Shown here piece after piece: positions 56,242 through 64,000 of a stretch of 64,000 nt of DNA. How positions within the stretch are numbered: position 1 is the first letter of the stretch; each line of letters opens with the position of its first letter. This DNA comes from Thiodiazotropha sp040506705 (lineage in GTDB: Bacteria > Pseudomonadota > Gammaproteobacteria > Chromatiales > Chromatiaceae): contig JBEVWG010000035.1 in assembly GCA_040506705.1 (NCBI GenBank), positions 62,001 through 126,000 on the forward strand. Direction: 5' to 3'. The translations under genes were made by a program, and so were the position numbers. The notes under the pieces were generated by a model. That model worked only from the letters and a program-made list of their open reading frames with translations, ran no database searches and was not told the origin of the DNA.

Positions 56242-56903
56242 TGGCGAAGCTGGAATTTGATAGATCCGCATGTCAGCAGCGGCTCTCGGATGGGGCGGCT
56301 CGTATGGGTATTGCACTGAGTGAATTGCAACAGCATCAGCTTTTGGATTATCTCGCGCTGATGACGAAGTGGAATAAGGCCTATAACCTCACTGCAGTTC
56401 GCGATCCGATGGAGATGGTGGGCCGACATATACTGGATAGCCTGGTGCTTCTGCCCTATCTGAAAGGAAACAACTGCCTCGATATGGGAACGGGCCCAGG
56501 CTTACCCGGAATTCCCCTGGCGATAATGCGCCCAGATATCAGCTTTACACTGCTCGACAGCAACAGCAAGAAGGTTCGTTTTCTACGTCAGGTCGTACTG
56601 GAACTGGGGGTGAATCACTGCCAACTGGTACACAGCAGAATAGAGGCGTACCAACCGCACTATCCATTTAAGGTTCTAACCGCCCGGGCACTGACCTCTC
56701 TGCCTAAGCTTCTGGACTTGAGTCAGGCACTGCGTAGTGATGAGAGCGAATTATTGGCTATGAAGGGCCGAGTACCGGATCTGGAGATTGAAGAGATAAA
56801 GCCAAACTATGATTGTACGGTGATTCCGCTGCAGGTGGCTTTCACAGAGGGAGAACGCTGTCTACTCAGGATAAAAAGAGCAGTTTCAGAGGAATCGCTC
56901 TGA
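56241..56903 (+). CDS. rsmG: 16S rRNA (guanine527-N7)-methyltransferase
   Basis: A 220-residue SAM-dependent enzyme (also GidB) that methylates G527 of 16S rRNA; its loss gives low-level streptomycin resistance. The SAM motif is LDMGTGPGLPGIPL (near 80-93). Overlaps mnmG and precedes parA by 129 bp. Confidence 0.96.
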
Positions 56904-57032
56904 TCCGATAACGCGCTGTAGACGCAGGATTCTACCCCCCTCTCCACTCAACATGAGAGAAAGGTTACCACCTTGAGCGGCTGTGCCGTTATGATAGGCT
57001 CTTCCTGTCACTGTGGAATTAAGTAGACCAAC

Positions 57033-57824
57033 ATGGGTTACATCATCTCCATCGCTAACCAGAAAGGCGGTGTCGGCAAGACAACCACCACCGTTAACCT
57101 GGCGGCATCCCTGGCCGCCATGAAAAAACGTGTGCTGTTGGTGGACCTGGATCCCCAGGGAAACGCCAGTATGGGTAGCGGTATCGATAAGCACAATCTG
57201 GAAAACACCAGTTGTGAGCTGTTGCTGGGTGATGCCACCTTGCGCGAGACCCTGCAGACCTCACCTGAAGGTGGCTTCGATGTCATCCCCTCGAACGCGG
57301 ATCTGACCGCAGCAGAGGTGGGCCTGATGAACAGCTCAATGCGCGAAAAACGTCTCGATCTGGCACTGGCCCCGGCTAAAGAGGATTACGAATATATCCT
57401 CATCGATTGCCCCCCATCCCTGAACATGCTCACCCTGAATGCCCTGGTGGCGGCAAATGGCGTGCTGATCCCGATACAGACAGAGTACTACGCCCTGGAG
57501 GGACTGTCGGCACTGATGAATACCGTCGAGCAGATTCGATCCCATCTCAATCAAGACCTAAGGATCGAGGGATTCCTGCGCACCATGCACGATCCCCGTA
57601 ACAATCTGGCCATAGATGTCTCAGGACAGCTGCTTGCTCACTTCAAGGATGCAGTATTCAACACCATCATCCCCCGCAACGTCCGGGTAGCCGAGGCACC
57701 AAGTCACGGATTGCCGGTATTGCTTTACGATAAACTATCCCGAGGCGCAACCTCCTATCTGGCACTGGCCAGTGAGCTATTGCGACGGCATCGCCTGCGT
57801 GAGAGCGAAGCTAAAACGGTTTAA
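57033..57824 (+). CDS. parA: chromosome partitioning ATPase ParA (Soj)
   Basis: A 263-residue Walker-type ATPase that moves ParB-parS complexes after replication. The deviant Walker A is KGGVGKTTT (11-19), the signature YEYILIDCPPSLN. It lacks the extra N-terminal helix-turn-helix of plasmid type Ia ParA, as chromosomal ones do. Followed by parB after 12 bp; its parS targets lie in recF. Confidence 0.96.
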   Translation: MGYIISIANQKGGVGKTTTTVNLAASLAAMKKRVLLVDLDPQGNASMGSGIDKHNLENTSCELLLGDATLRETLQTSPEGGFDVIPSNADLTAAEVGLMNSSMREKRLDLALAPAKEDYEYILIDCPPSLNMLTLNALVAANGVLIPIQTEYYALEGLSALMNTVEQIRSHLNQDLRIEGFLRTMHDPRNNLAIDVSGQLLAHFKDAVFNTIIPRNVRVAEAPSHGLPVLLYDKLSRGATSYLALASELLRRHRLRESEAKTV

Positions 57825-57836
57825 CGGAAAAAATAA

Positions 57837-58730
57837 ATGGCAGCAAAGAAAAGAGGTTTAGGTCGTGGACTGGATGCCCTGTTGGGGGGAATGCAGTCTG
57901 AGGGCGAGCAGAGTGGTAGTGAAGCGGCTACCAATGAGAGTAAACGTGACAATCTGAGTCGGCTGCCCGTCGATCTGATTCAGCGGGGGCGTTATCAACC
58001 GCGCCGTGAGTTTGATCCAGACAGTTTAAGAGAGCTGGCCGACTCTATTGCTGCCCAGGGTGTAATACAACCGATCATCGTGCGAGCGGTTGAGAATGAG
58101 CGCTACGAGTTGATCGCAGGGGAAAGACGCTGGCGGGCAGCCCAGCAGGCAGGCTTGGATGAGATTCCTGTGGTGATCAAGGAGGTCACTGAAGAGGCCG
58201 CCATGGCGATGGGGCTGATTGAAAACATCCAGCGTGAAGATCTAAACCCTCTGGAAGAGGCGAACGCCCTCAGTCGACTACTGCATGAGTTTGGCTTGAC
58301 CCACCAGGAGGTGGCAAAAGCTGTTGGTAAATCCCGCACCACAGTAACCAACCTGCTGCGCCTGCTCGATCTCAACGAAGAGGTTAAATCTCTCGTTGAG
58401 TCCGGTCGTATTGAGATGGGTCATGCCCGCTCTCTACTCGGCCTGAAAGGAGAGGATCAGACCAAAGCGGCCAATCTAGTGGTCAGTCAGGGACTCTCAG
58501 TACGCGAGACAGAACGGCTCGTGCGCAAACTGCAGAATGAATCGGAAAATCCGAAGCCCAAAGCTGCAGCGTCAGCAGTAGACCCGGATATACGACGCCT
58601 GGTGACAGATCTATCGGAAAAGCTTGGTGCCAAAGTGGATCTGCAACAAGGTGGCAAGGGTAAAGGAAAGCTGATCATCGGCTATAACAGCCTGGATGAG
58701 TTGGAAGGGATTCTTGATCACATCAAGTAA
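57837..58730 (+). CDS. parB: chromosome partitioning protein ParB (Spo0J)
   Basis: A 297-residue parS-binding CTP switch protein. In order: a basic leader (KKRGLGRGLDALLGG), the ParB/Srx domain (RGRYQPRREFD; GERRWRAAQQAG), the helix-turn-helix (THQEVAKAVGKSRTTVTNLL) and a C-terminal dimerisation domain. Two perfect parS sites at 40913 and 41528 are its likely targets. Confidence 0.97.
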   Translation: MAAKKRGLGRGLDALLGGMQSEGEQSGSEAATNESKRDNLSRLPVDLIQRGRYQPRREFDPDSLRELADSIAAQGVIQPIIVRAVENERYELIAGERRWRAAQQAGLDEIPVVIKEVTEEAAMAMGLIENIQREDLNPLEEANALSRLLHEFGLTHQEVAKAVGKSRTTVTNLLRLLDLNEEVKSLVESGRIEMGHARSLLGLKGEDQTKAANLVVSQGLSVRETERLVRKLQNESENPKPKAAASAVDPDIRRLVTDLSEKLGAKVDLQQGGKGKGKLIIGYNSLDELEGILDHIK

Positions 58731-58743
58731 AGTTAGGTATGTA

Positions 58744-58845
58744 AAGGGGTCGGAGTCGAGAGTTGTCATGTTGGGAATCACTTCGAAATAACATAAGCGT
58801 ATGCTCTAACAAGCCACTCCGTTGTCAGTCCGACTCCGACCCCTT
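58744..58845. mobile_element. 102-bp MITE-like element with 15-bp terminal inverted repeats
   Basis: Terminal arms AAGGGGTCGGAGTCG (58744-58758) and CGACTCCGACCCCTT (58831-58845) are perfectly complementary. Termini of this form are often seen beside transposases of the REP-associated (RAYT) type; the centre codes for nothing. No transposase is in the window. Confidence 0.65.
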
Positions 58846-58863
58846 AGGATAAATTCCAGTAGT

Positions 58864-58887
58864 GTAGGGTGCGGCCCTGCCGCACCA
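58864..58887 (+). repeat. REP-like palindrome
   Basis: GTAGGGTGCGGCC then CTGCCGCACCA, an imperfect palindrome. Same family as the copy that interrupts intI and the pair at 59820-59917. Confidence 0.6.
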
Positions 58888-59161
58888 GACGTGCTTATTA
58901 AGCGATGCGTCTTATTTATTGAATAGCAACCAGCAACACCCCAACAATACCAGATCAACGCTTAGAGTTATTATTTACTATGCTCAAAATACAAATTGTA
59001 TGTAAGAGGTTAAATATAGTCTGGCGTTGAGATTACACCACAAAAAAAAGATTAATATTGAAACTATTATTGTGTAGTCATTCACTTATCCAATGGTATT
59101 AGATAAATAAGATCACCTACTTTTTATTCTAACAAGCCAGATTATCTATTGAGGTACTAAA
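58888..59161. other. AT-rich leader region of the GlcG-like gene
   Basis: No gene or clear regulatory pair recognised. The last 180 bases are AT-rich and should carry the promoter of the heme-binding-type gene that follows. Confidence 0.35.
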
Positions 59162-59665
59162 GTGAAAAAAATAATTCAAACTCTAATGTACTCTGTATTT
59201 GCTGGAACATTAAGTACAAGTTCATTGGCAGCAGATATAATCACCCAAAAAAATATAGGCCTGCAAGCAGCGAATGACATTGCAAAAATGAGTATCGATG
59301 CCTGTCGGGATAAGGGATATCACGTCTCCGCTGTAGTGGTGGATAAACATGGAAATTTACGCAGTGCCATGCGCGATGATCTGGCAGCAAACCCAACTCT
59401 GGAGATCGCAGAGAGAAAAGCAAATATGGTAATCATGTCGGGGATAGCTACCGGTTCTTTTCGTGAGGCTAGAAGAGATATTCAACAAGAGTTGAACCAT
59501 ATCGATGGTTTGATTGTAATGCAGGGTGGGTTGCCAATAAGGTCTGCCGGTACTCTGATTGGTGCAGTTGGTGTAAGTGGAGCGCCTGGTGGCGAGAAAG
59601 ATGAAGTCTGCGCTGCTGTAGCTTTAGAGAAAATCTCCGAACGATTGGAATTTGCAGATGAATGA
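59162..59665 (+). CDS. exported GlcG/HbpS-family protein
   Basis: A 167-residue protein with a signal peptide (MKKIIQTLMYSVFAG..., cleavage near residue 23, SLA) and a GlcG/HbpS domain (SAVVVDKHGNLRSAMRDD; GGLPIRSAGTLIGAVGVSGA). HbpS relatives bind haem and act as extracellular redox sensors; GlcG sits with glycolate genes. Which applies here is unclear; export favours a haem/redox-binding role. Followed by a strong terminator, so it is monocistronic. Confidence 0.87.
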   Translation: MKKIIQTLMYSVFAGTLSTSSLAADIITQKNIGLQAANDIAKMSIDACRDKGYHVSAVVVDKHGNLRSAMRDDLAANPTLEIAERKANMVIMSGIATGSFREARRDIQQELNHIDGLIVMQGGLPIRSAGTLIGAVGVSGAPGGEKDEVCAAVALEKISERLEFADE

Positions 59666-59694
59666 TTTTCATTAATTGATACATTTATGGATTT

Positions 59695-59730
59695 TAAAAA
59701 GCCATCTTTATACAGGTGGCTTTTTTATTT
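59695..59730 (+). terminator. intrinsic terminator of the GlcG-like gene
   Basis: A nine-base stem (AAAAAGCCA / TGGCTTTTT) with a 12-base loop and a following T-run, 30 bp after the stop codon. Confidence 0.8.
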
Positions 59731-59819
59731 TGTAGTGCCGTAGTTATCAATATCGTTTAGTAAGTTGTTTGGAGTTACATCAGCTGTATGGAGTGGATAA
59801 TTCCATATAATCGTTTTTT

Positions 59820-59842
59820 GGTGGGGCATGGCCCCACCCTAC
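59820..59842 (-). repeat. REP-like palindrome, left member of inverted pair
   Basis: GGTGGGGCATGGCCCCACC followed by CTAC. It is the reverse complement of the copy at 59894-59917 (one-base shift), 51 bp apart, a BIME-like arrangement. Confidence 0.65.
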
Positions 59843-59893
59843 TGTTAAAATTGATTTGAGTGGTTATATAACAGATATCATGAGCAGTAGTGC

Positions 59894-59917
59894 GTAGGGT
59901 GGGGCCATGCCCCACCA
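59894..59917 (+). repeat. REP-like palindrome, right member of inverted pair
   Basis: GTAGGGTGGGGCC then ATGCCCCACCA. Inverse partner of 59820-59842. Confidence 0.65.
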
Positions 59918-60404
59918 AACAGTTCTAATTTTTGCTTTGAATAGCTATCTCTAATCCCCAGCTATTGTGTCGTATTAATGGTTGCGAACTCTCTATACTC
60001 ACCTAATAGGTATCACAGTGCATTGTGATACTTTTGTTAATACTAGTCGTTACAAGAACTGCTAAAGTCTTATCCATCACGCCAAGACGCCTTTTGTGTA
60101 ACAGTGATGAATTCTTGATTTGTGTTATGGAGAGCAAGTTTTAAAAACTTGTATGAAGCAGAAAGCTGAAGTTAGATTTTTTAACAACAGCAGCCAGTTG
60201 ATCCATAGCTTGGAGATAAGGGTTTATCAAAGACCCAAAAAAATAGTGAAAAAAATTGAATCCAACTGGGTGACTGAAGCGTAACTAATCTTGAACAAAG
60301 GGTTCAGATTCACTAAGAAATGAAAAAACACTATGTGGTTTTCTCATTATAAACCGCAAATAATTGCATTATTAAATTCATACATACTCTCGGAGGAGTA
60401 AATC
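59918..60404. other. upstream region of bufferin operon
   Basis: No gene recognised. It carries a perfect inverted repeat GTATCACA/TGTGATAC (60010-60031, six-base loop) that could be an operator, and TGAAC/GTTCA near 60293-60305. The bufA1 start has a strong ribosome binding site (GGAGGAG). Confidence 0.35.
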
Positions 60405-60662
60405 ATGAAAAAGACCAATACTTCAGCCATCGTTGCAGGCGCAATTACCACAGCTTTAGCATTCTCCCCAGTCGGGGTTGCAAATGCAGCTGACACCGAA
60501 AAATGTTTTGGTGTAGCAAAGGCAGGTAAAAATGACTGTGCTGCCGGCCCTGGCACCAGCTGTGCAGGCACATCCACCGTAGATGCTCAAGGTAATGCCT
60601 GGATGCTGGTGCTCAAGGGCAGTTGCGGAAAGATTGTTGGCGGCAGTCTGACTGAAAAATAG
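60405..60662 (+). CDS. bufA1: BufA1-type bufferin (DUF2282), exported copper-binding precursor
   Basis: An 85-residue precursor of a ribosomally made metallophore. A signal peptide (cleavage near residue 28, VANA) precedes a short mature part with four cysteines (34, 45, 53, 74), the DUF2282 pattern KCFGVAKAGKNDCA. In characterised bufferins the cysteines are oxidised by the DUF692 (MNIO) enzyme to thiooxazole-type groups that bind copper. It directly precedes that enzyme here (20 bp). Confidence 0.92.
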   Translation: MKKTNTSAIVAGAITTALAFSPVGVANAADTEKCFGVAKAGKNDCAAGPGTSCAGTSTVDAQGNAWMLVLKGSCGKIVGGSLTEK

Positions 60663-60682
60663 TCTGACCTGCTGGACCTGAT

Positions 60683-61573
60683 ATGGATACCATTAACTTG
60701 TCTGGCAGAAAGCCTGCTCCGGTACCAATACGTGCCGGGGCAGGTTTAAAGCCTCAACATTATCAATCCGTGATCGAAAACCAGCCTGATGTTGGCTGGT
60801 TTGAGATACATCCAGAAAACTACATGGGTAGAGGTGGACCGCCGTTGCGCTATCTCGAACGGATACGCCAGGATTACCCTCTCTCACTTCACAGTGTTGG
60901 CACCTCACTTGGAAGCCACATGCCTCTGGATATGTCGCATCTGAAACAGCTAAAGATTCTGGTTGATCGATTCGAACCGGGACTGGTTTCAGAGCATCTG
61001 TCTTGGAGTCATGGATACGAGTGGTTTACCCATGACCTGATACCTCTGGTCTATACACCGGAAAGCTTACAGCTGATGGTTGATCATATTGAGCAGGTAC
61101 AGGATTTTCTACAAAGACAAATCCTGATAGAAAACCCATCCTCCTATCTGCAGTTTAAAGAGAGTGTTATACCAGAACAGGTGTTTTACGTAGAAGCGGC
61201 AAAACGCAGTGGCGCAGGACTGTTATTGGATATCAATAATGTGTTTGTTTCCTGTGAGAATCATGGTTGGAGTAGTGAGGCCTATCTGGCAGATGTACCG
61301 ATGGAGTTGGTTGGGGAGATTCATCTTTCAGGTCATTCTCTTCAGCAACTTGAGGGGGAGACCTTAAGAATAGATGACCATGGTTCGCCGGTTTGTTCAG
61401 AGGTGTGGACGCTCTACCAACAATTCATAGCACGTCACGGCTTGGCGCCCACTTTAATCGAATGGGACAATAACATCCCTGAGTTTCCCGGCTTGCTTCA
61501 GGAAGTGACAGCAGCACAGAGTTTAATGGATGCTGTCGTCAACAAGGAGGTTAAAGATGTCGTTGTTGGCTGA
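60683..61573 (+). CDS. bufB: BufB, DUF692 multinuclear iron oxidase (MNIO)
   Basis: A 296-residue TIM-barrel enzyme with several iron ions that modifies cysteines in BufA1. Family motifs HSVGTSLGS, SEHLSWS, LIENPSSYL, DINNVFVSC, HLSGH and LIEWDNNIPE are present. It starts 20 bp after bufA1 and overlaps bufC by 17 bp. Confidence 0.94.
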   Translation: MDTINLSGRKPAPVPIRAGAGLKPQHYQSVIENQPDVGWFEIHPENYMGRGGPPLRYLERIRQDYPLSLHSVGTSLGSHMPLDMSHLKQLKILVDRFEPGLVSEHLSWSHGYEWFTHDLIPLVYTPESLQLMVDHIEQVQDFLQRQILIENPSSYLQFKESVIPEQVFYVEAAKRSGAGLLLDINNVFVSCENHGWSSEAYLADVPMELVGEIHLSGHSLQQLEGETLRIDDHGSPVCSEVWTLYQQFIARHGLAPTLIEWDNNIPEFPGLLQEVTAAQSLMDAVVNKEVKDVVVG

Positions 61574-62321
61574 GTTGCAGAGAAGCTTCTGTGACGCGCT
61601 GCGCACATCGGAGCCACCAGATCCAGCCTTGTTGGATAGACTACCCAACGATGGCTTAGCACTGCAAAGATTTCAGGTCTATCGAAACAATTTTATTGTT
61701 TTAAATGGTGACGCCGTTGCTGATATGTTCCCGGTCATTAAACGATTGGTGGGAGATGAAGCATTTCGTATGTTAGCAACAGCCTATGTACGTAAACATC
61801 CACCAATGGAACGTATACTGCTTTTGTATGGGGAAGCCTTTCCTGACTTTCTGCAATCGATTCCAGAATTATCAGGCCTCTCTTACCTGGCTGATGTTGC
61901 TCGATTGGAGTTTGCATGGACAGCGGCTTACCACGCAGCTGATGCTGAAGCACTTCAAGTGCAGCAGATTTCTGGTTTGGATGATAGTGACTTTTCGTCC
62001 CTTAGGCTCAGACCCCATCCTTCTATTCAGTTTCTTGAATCCGAATACCCCGTTTATCGTATCTGGGAGACCAATCAATCTGATGATCAGGATGAACAGG
62101 TCTCTCTGGACGAAGGGCCTTCTCGGTTGGTCGTGATTCGTCCCGAAATGGAAGTTGAGGTACGCGAAGTTAGTACTGGAGAATTTTTATTCCTGAAACA
62201 CCTCCACGCCTCAACAACAGTGGGTGAAGCTTACGAACACACCGTTCAGGTTGAACCTGAATTTGATTTGCAGGCCTTTTTTCAACGCCATTTATTAGAT
62301 GGGACGTTCTGCAGTCTTTAG
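61557..62321 (+). CDS. bufC: BufC, DUF2063 partner protein
   Basis: A 254-residue partner of the MNIO. I place the start at ATG 61557 (MSLLAELQRSF) because AAGGAGG lies six bases upstream; the frame is open nine codons further. The N-terminal DUF2063 helical domain (LQRFQVYRNNF; FPVIKRLVGDEAF) and a C-terminal mixed domain suggest the substrate-recruiting HvfC/BufC fold. It overlaps bufB by 17 bp. Confidence 0.93.
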   Translation: MSLLAELQRSFCDALRTSEPPDPALLDRLPNDGLALQRFQVYRNNFIVLNGDAVADMFPVIKRLVGDEAFRMLATAYVRKHPPMERILLLYGEAFPDFLQSIPELSGLSYLADVARLEFAWTAAYHAADAEALQVQQISGLDDSDFSSLRLRPHPSIQFLESEYPVYRIWETNQSDDQDEQVSLDEGPSRLVVIRPEMEVEVREVSTGEFLFLKHLHASTTVGEAYEHTVQVEPEFDLQAFFQRHLLDGTFCSL

Positions 62322-62356
62322 AGTTTTTTCGAACATTCAAACCATAGATTTTAAAT

Positions 62357-62797
62357 ATGAATACAATAATCAACGGCCTGATATCCCTTTTTGACTTTAT
62401 CGCCAAGTTTATACCTGACTGGTTGATTTCAATTATGGCGAGAGGCGCGGTCGCCTACACATTTTGGTCATCTGGCAGGTCGAAGGTATCTGGGATACTC
62501 GACATCTCCGAGTCGACCTATCTGTTATTTGAACATGAATATGATGTTCCCCTGATCCCCTTCCAGATTGCAGCACATATGGCGACCTATGCGGAACACC
62601 TGTTTCCTATCCTGCTGGTGTTCGGTCTATTTACCCGATTTGCTGCGCTATCCTTATTAATGATGACCGCGGTAATCCAAATCTTTGTCTACCCGGAGGC
62701 TTGGAATGTCCATATGTGGTGGGCTGTTGCTTTGCTGTTCCTGCTTCGGCAAGGTGGCGGTAAGGTTTCCCTCGACCAATTGTTGTGGAAGAGATGA
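62357..62797 (+). CDS. DoxX-family membrane protein of the bufferin operon
   Basis: A 146-residue inner-membrane protein with four helices of the DoxX type (RGAVAYTFWSSGRSKV; HLFPILLVFGLFTRFAALSLL). DoxX genes commonly close bufferin/HvfABC operons; the role may be electron supply or redox balance. 35 bp after bufC. Confidence 0.9.
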   Translation: MNTIINGLISLFDFIAKFIPDWLISIMARGAVAYTFWSSGRSKVSGILDISESTYLLFEHEYDVPLIPFQIAAHMATYAEHLFPILLVFGLFTRFAALSLLMMTAVIQIFVYPEAWNVHMWWAVALLFLLRQGGGKVSLDQLLWKR

Positions 62798-62945
62798 TTG
62801 TGGGGTTCTGTTAGCCTGGCCTTTAGGCAGAAGTCAGCTACTGGTCGGCACTATTTAACCCTAATAAAATGTAGGTTATGGTTGATCTACTGCCCGACCA
62901 GGCCGAACTATGCTCAGGTTACGAAAAATTTTATGCATCTATCCT

Positions 62946-62974
62946 TTGACCTTATATACCAGACCCCTTATACT
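62946..62974 (+). promoter_or_regulatory. sigma-70 promoter of the ATP synthase operon
   Basis: TTGACC (62946-62951), 17-base spacer, TATACT (62969-62974); a near-consensus promoter 48 bases before atpI. Confidence 0.65.
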
Positions 62975-63022
62975 CCTCCCTCCTTACTGGTTAGGCTCGT
63001 ATAGGGGTACCGGGAAACCGGC

Positions 63023-63403
63023 ATGCAGCTTACCGGAAACAGTCAGATTCGCACCATTGTAGTGCTCCAATTTGGGGCATCGGTTATTATCGGTCTGGGA
63101 TTGCTGTTTTTCGGTAAAACCATTGCATTGTCAGGCTTTATTGGTGCTGTTATCGCCGCGATAGCGAATGGCTATTTCGCTCTCAGGTCTTTTGCACACT
63201 ACCGTGCGCAGGAGCCGGAGAAGATAGCCGGGCGCATGTTCGGTGCTGAAATCCAGAAGATGATAATGACAGGTTTGTTGTTCGGGTTGACAATTGTCAC
63301 CTTCGAATCGGTCAATATCGGTTTATTATTGGCCTGCTATCTGATCGTACAAGTAGCAGTTCCAGTTATCGTATTGATTTTTAGAGACAGAAAGTTTTCA
63401 TAG
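63023..63403 (+). CDS. atpI: ATP synthase subunit I
   Basis: A 126-residue membrane protein with four helices; the AtpI pattern FIGAVIAAIANGYFALRSF is seen. It aids assembly of the subunit c ring and is the usual first gene of the operon. 11 bp before atpB. Confidence 0.92.
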   Translation: MQLTGNSQIRTIVVLQFGASVIIGLGLLFFGKTIALSGFIGAVIAAIANGYFALRSFAHYRAQEPEKIAGRMFGAEIQKMIMTGLLFGLTIVTFESVNIGLLLACYLIVQVAVPVIVLIFRDRKFS

Positions 63404-63414
63404 GTATAGGAAAA

Positions 63415-64000
63415 ATGGCCGGCGACGCCCTTACCTCTAGTGAGTACATCAAACATCACTTGACCAATCTAACCTTTGGTCAGCACTCCGACGGCAGTTG
63501 GGGCGTGGCGCATAGCGCTGCTGAAGCAAAGGAGATGGGTTTCTGGGCTATTCACCTGGATACCATGTTCTGGTCAATATTCCTGGGTGCGCTGTTCCTC
63601 TACTTTTTCTCTAAAGCGGCAAAGACTGCAACCCAGGGGGTTCCCGACGGCTTGCAGAATTTTGTTGAGTGGATTGTCGAGTTTATCGATACCAGCGTGA
63701 GAGGCTCCTTCTCCGCGAGAAATTCCCTGGTTGCGCCCCTGGCGTTGACTATTTTTGTTTGGATCTTCCTTCAGAACTTAATGGATCTGGTCCCGGTTGA
63801 TGTGATTCCTTTCATCAGCGGACTGTTGGGCATTCATTTTATGAAGGTCGTCCCCTCCACCGACCCGAACGCGACTTTTGGCATGGCCATTGGGGTGTTT
63901 CTGCTGGTGCTGTTCTACAGCATCAAGATAAAGGGAGTTGGTGGCTTTGTAGGGGAGTTGACCCTTCAGCCCTTCTCTGCCAAGAATCCAGTTGTCAATC
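63415..64000 (+). CDS. atpB: ATP synthase F0 subunit a, 3' end outside window
   Basis: The first 195 codons of the proton-channel subunit. The N terminus MAGDALTSSEYIKHHLTNLT and FLQNLMDLVPVDVIP, VVPSTDPNATFGMA are typical. The frame is open to the window end, where the conserved arginine helix would follow. Start ATG 63415 is supported by AGG upstream. Confidence 0.95.
   Translation, partial: MAGDALTSSEYIKHHLTNLTFGQHSDGSWGVAHSAAEAKEMGFWAIHLDTMFWSIFLGALFLYFFSKAAKTATQGVPDGLQNFVEWIVEFIDTSVRGSFSARNSLVAPLALTIFVWIFLQNLMDLVPVDVIPFISGLLGIHFMKVVPSTDPNATFGMAIGVFLLVLFYSIKIKGVGGFVGELTLQPFSAKNPVVN

Noticed and set aside
62798..63004. 68-codon frame between the DoxX gene and atpI
   Set aside because: It overlaps the atp promoter, starts directly after the DoxX stop without a binding site and has no family-like sequence.

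Overview
This 64 kb window is the replication-origin neighbourhood of a gammaproteobacterial chromosome. The blocks glyQ-glyS / gmhB / plsC, then gyrB-recF-dnaN-dnaA on the minus strand, then rpmH-rnpA-yidD-yidC-mnmE, mnmG-rsmG-parA-parB and atpI-atpB on the plus strand form the classic gammaproteobacterial origin order. DnaA boxes flank dnaA and two perfect parS sites lie inside recF. A PEP-CTERM protein, bacteriohemerythrin, FNR-type boxes, a TusA plus thiouridylase-like pair and a large signalling cluster suggest a facultatively anaerobic aquatic or sediment member, perhaps near the Chromatiales/Sedimenticolaceae sulfur oxidisers. That placement is an inference from gene content, not a phylogeny.

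Layout. 1-6.6 kb: a large FAD/Fe-S oxidoreductase (its 5' end lies outside the window) and PEP carboxylase. 6.6-9.3 kb: an accessory island read here as a decayed integron. It holds two attC-like sites, a parDE toxin-antitoxin pair, mntP, an attI-like repeat region and an intI truncated at a short palindromic repeat, followed by a 296-bp nested-palindrome element. 9.3-18.3 kb: a CAP-domain lipoprotein, an unknown protein, a 26-aa membrane peptide, bacteriohemerythrin with an FNR-type promoter, a hybrid histidine kinase, a beta-hydroxyacid dehydrogenase, hemE and a PDC sensor protein. 18.5-25 kb: a CheB-CheR-PAS fusion followed by a GGDEF-EAL protein, a diiron MBL-fold protein and a small unknown. 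25-30.4 kb: the nitrogen module glnA / DUF4124 / ntrB / ntrC, with a sigma-54 promoter, two phased NtrC boxes and a further perfect NtrC box. 30.4-33.5 kb: a cation efflux protein, a TusA-like protein and an MnmA-like thiouridylase in one operon, then a DUF2780 protein. 33.7-48.7 kb: the origin core. 48.8-54 kb: a PEP-CTERM protein, a YdcH-like protein and the moxR-DUF58-transglutaminase operon. 54.4-58.7 kb: mnmG-rsmG-parA-parB. 58.7-62.8 kb: repeats, a GlcG/HbpS protein and a bufferin operon (bufA1-bufB-bufC-doxX). 62.9-64 kb: the start of the ATP synthase operon, cut by the window edge.

How it fits together. ParA/ParB can act on the parS sites in recF to position the origin, while DnaA boxes beside dnaA mark where initiation is likely. 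NtrB/NtrC and glnA appear wired into a self-contained nitrogen circuit by visible NtrC sites. The bufferin cluster and the integron-borne mntP and parDE are the accessory, stress-related content. No tRNA, rRNA or CRISPR array was seen. The best candidates for something undescribed are the nested-palindrome element, the decayed integron, the 26-aa membrane peptide and the dispersed repeats.
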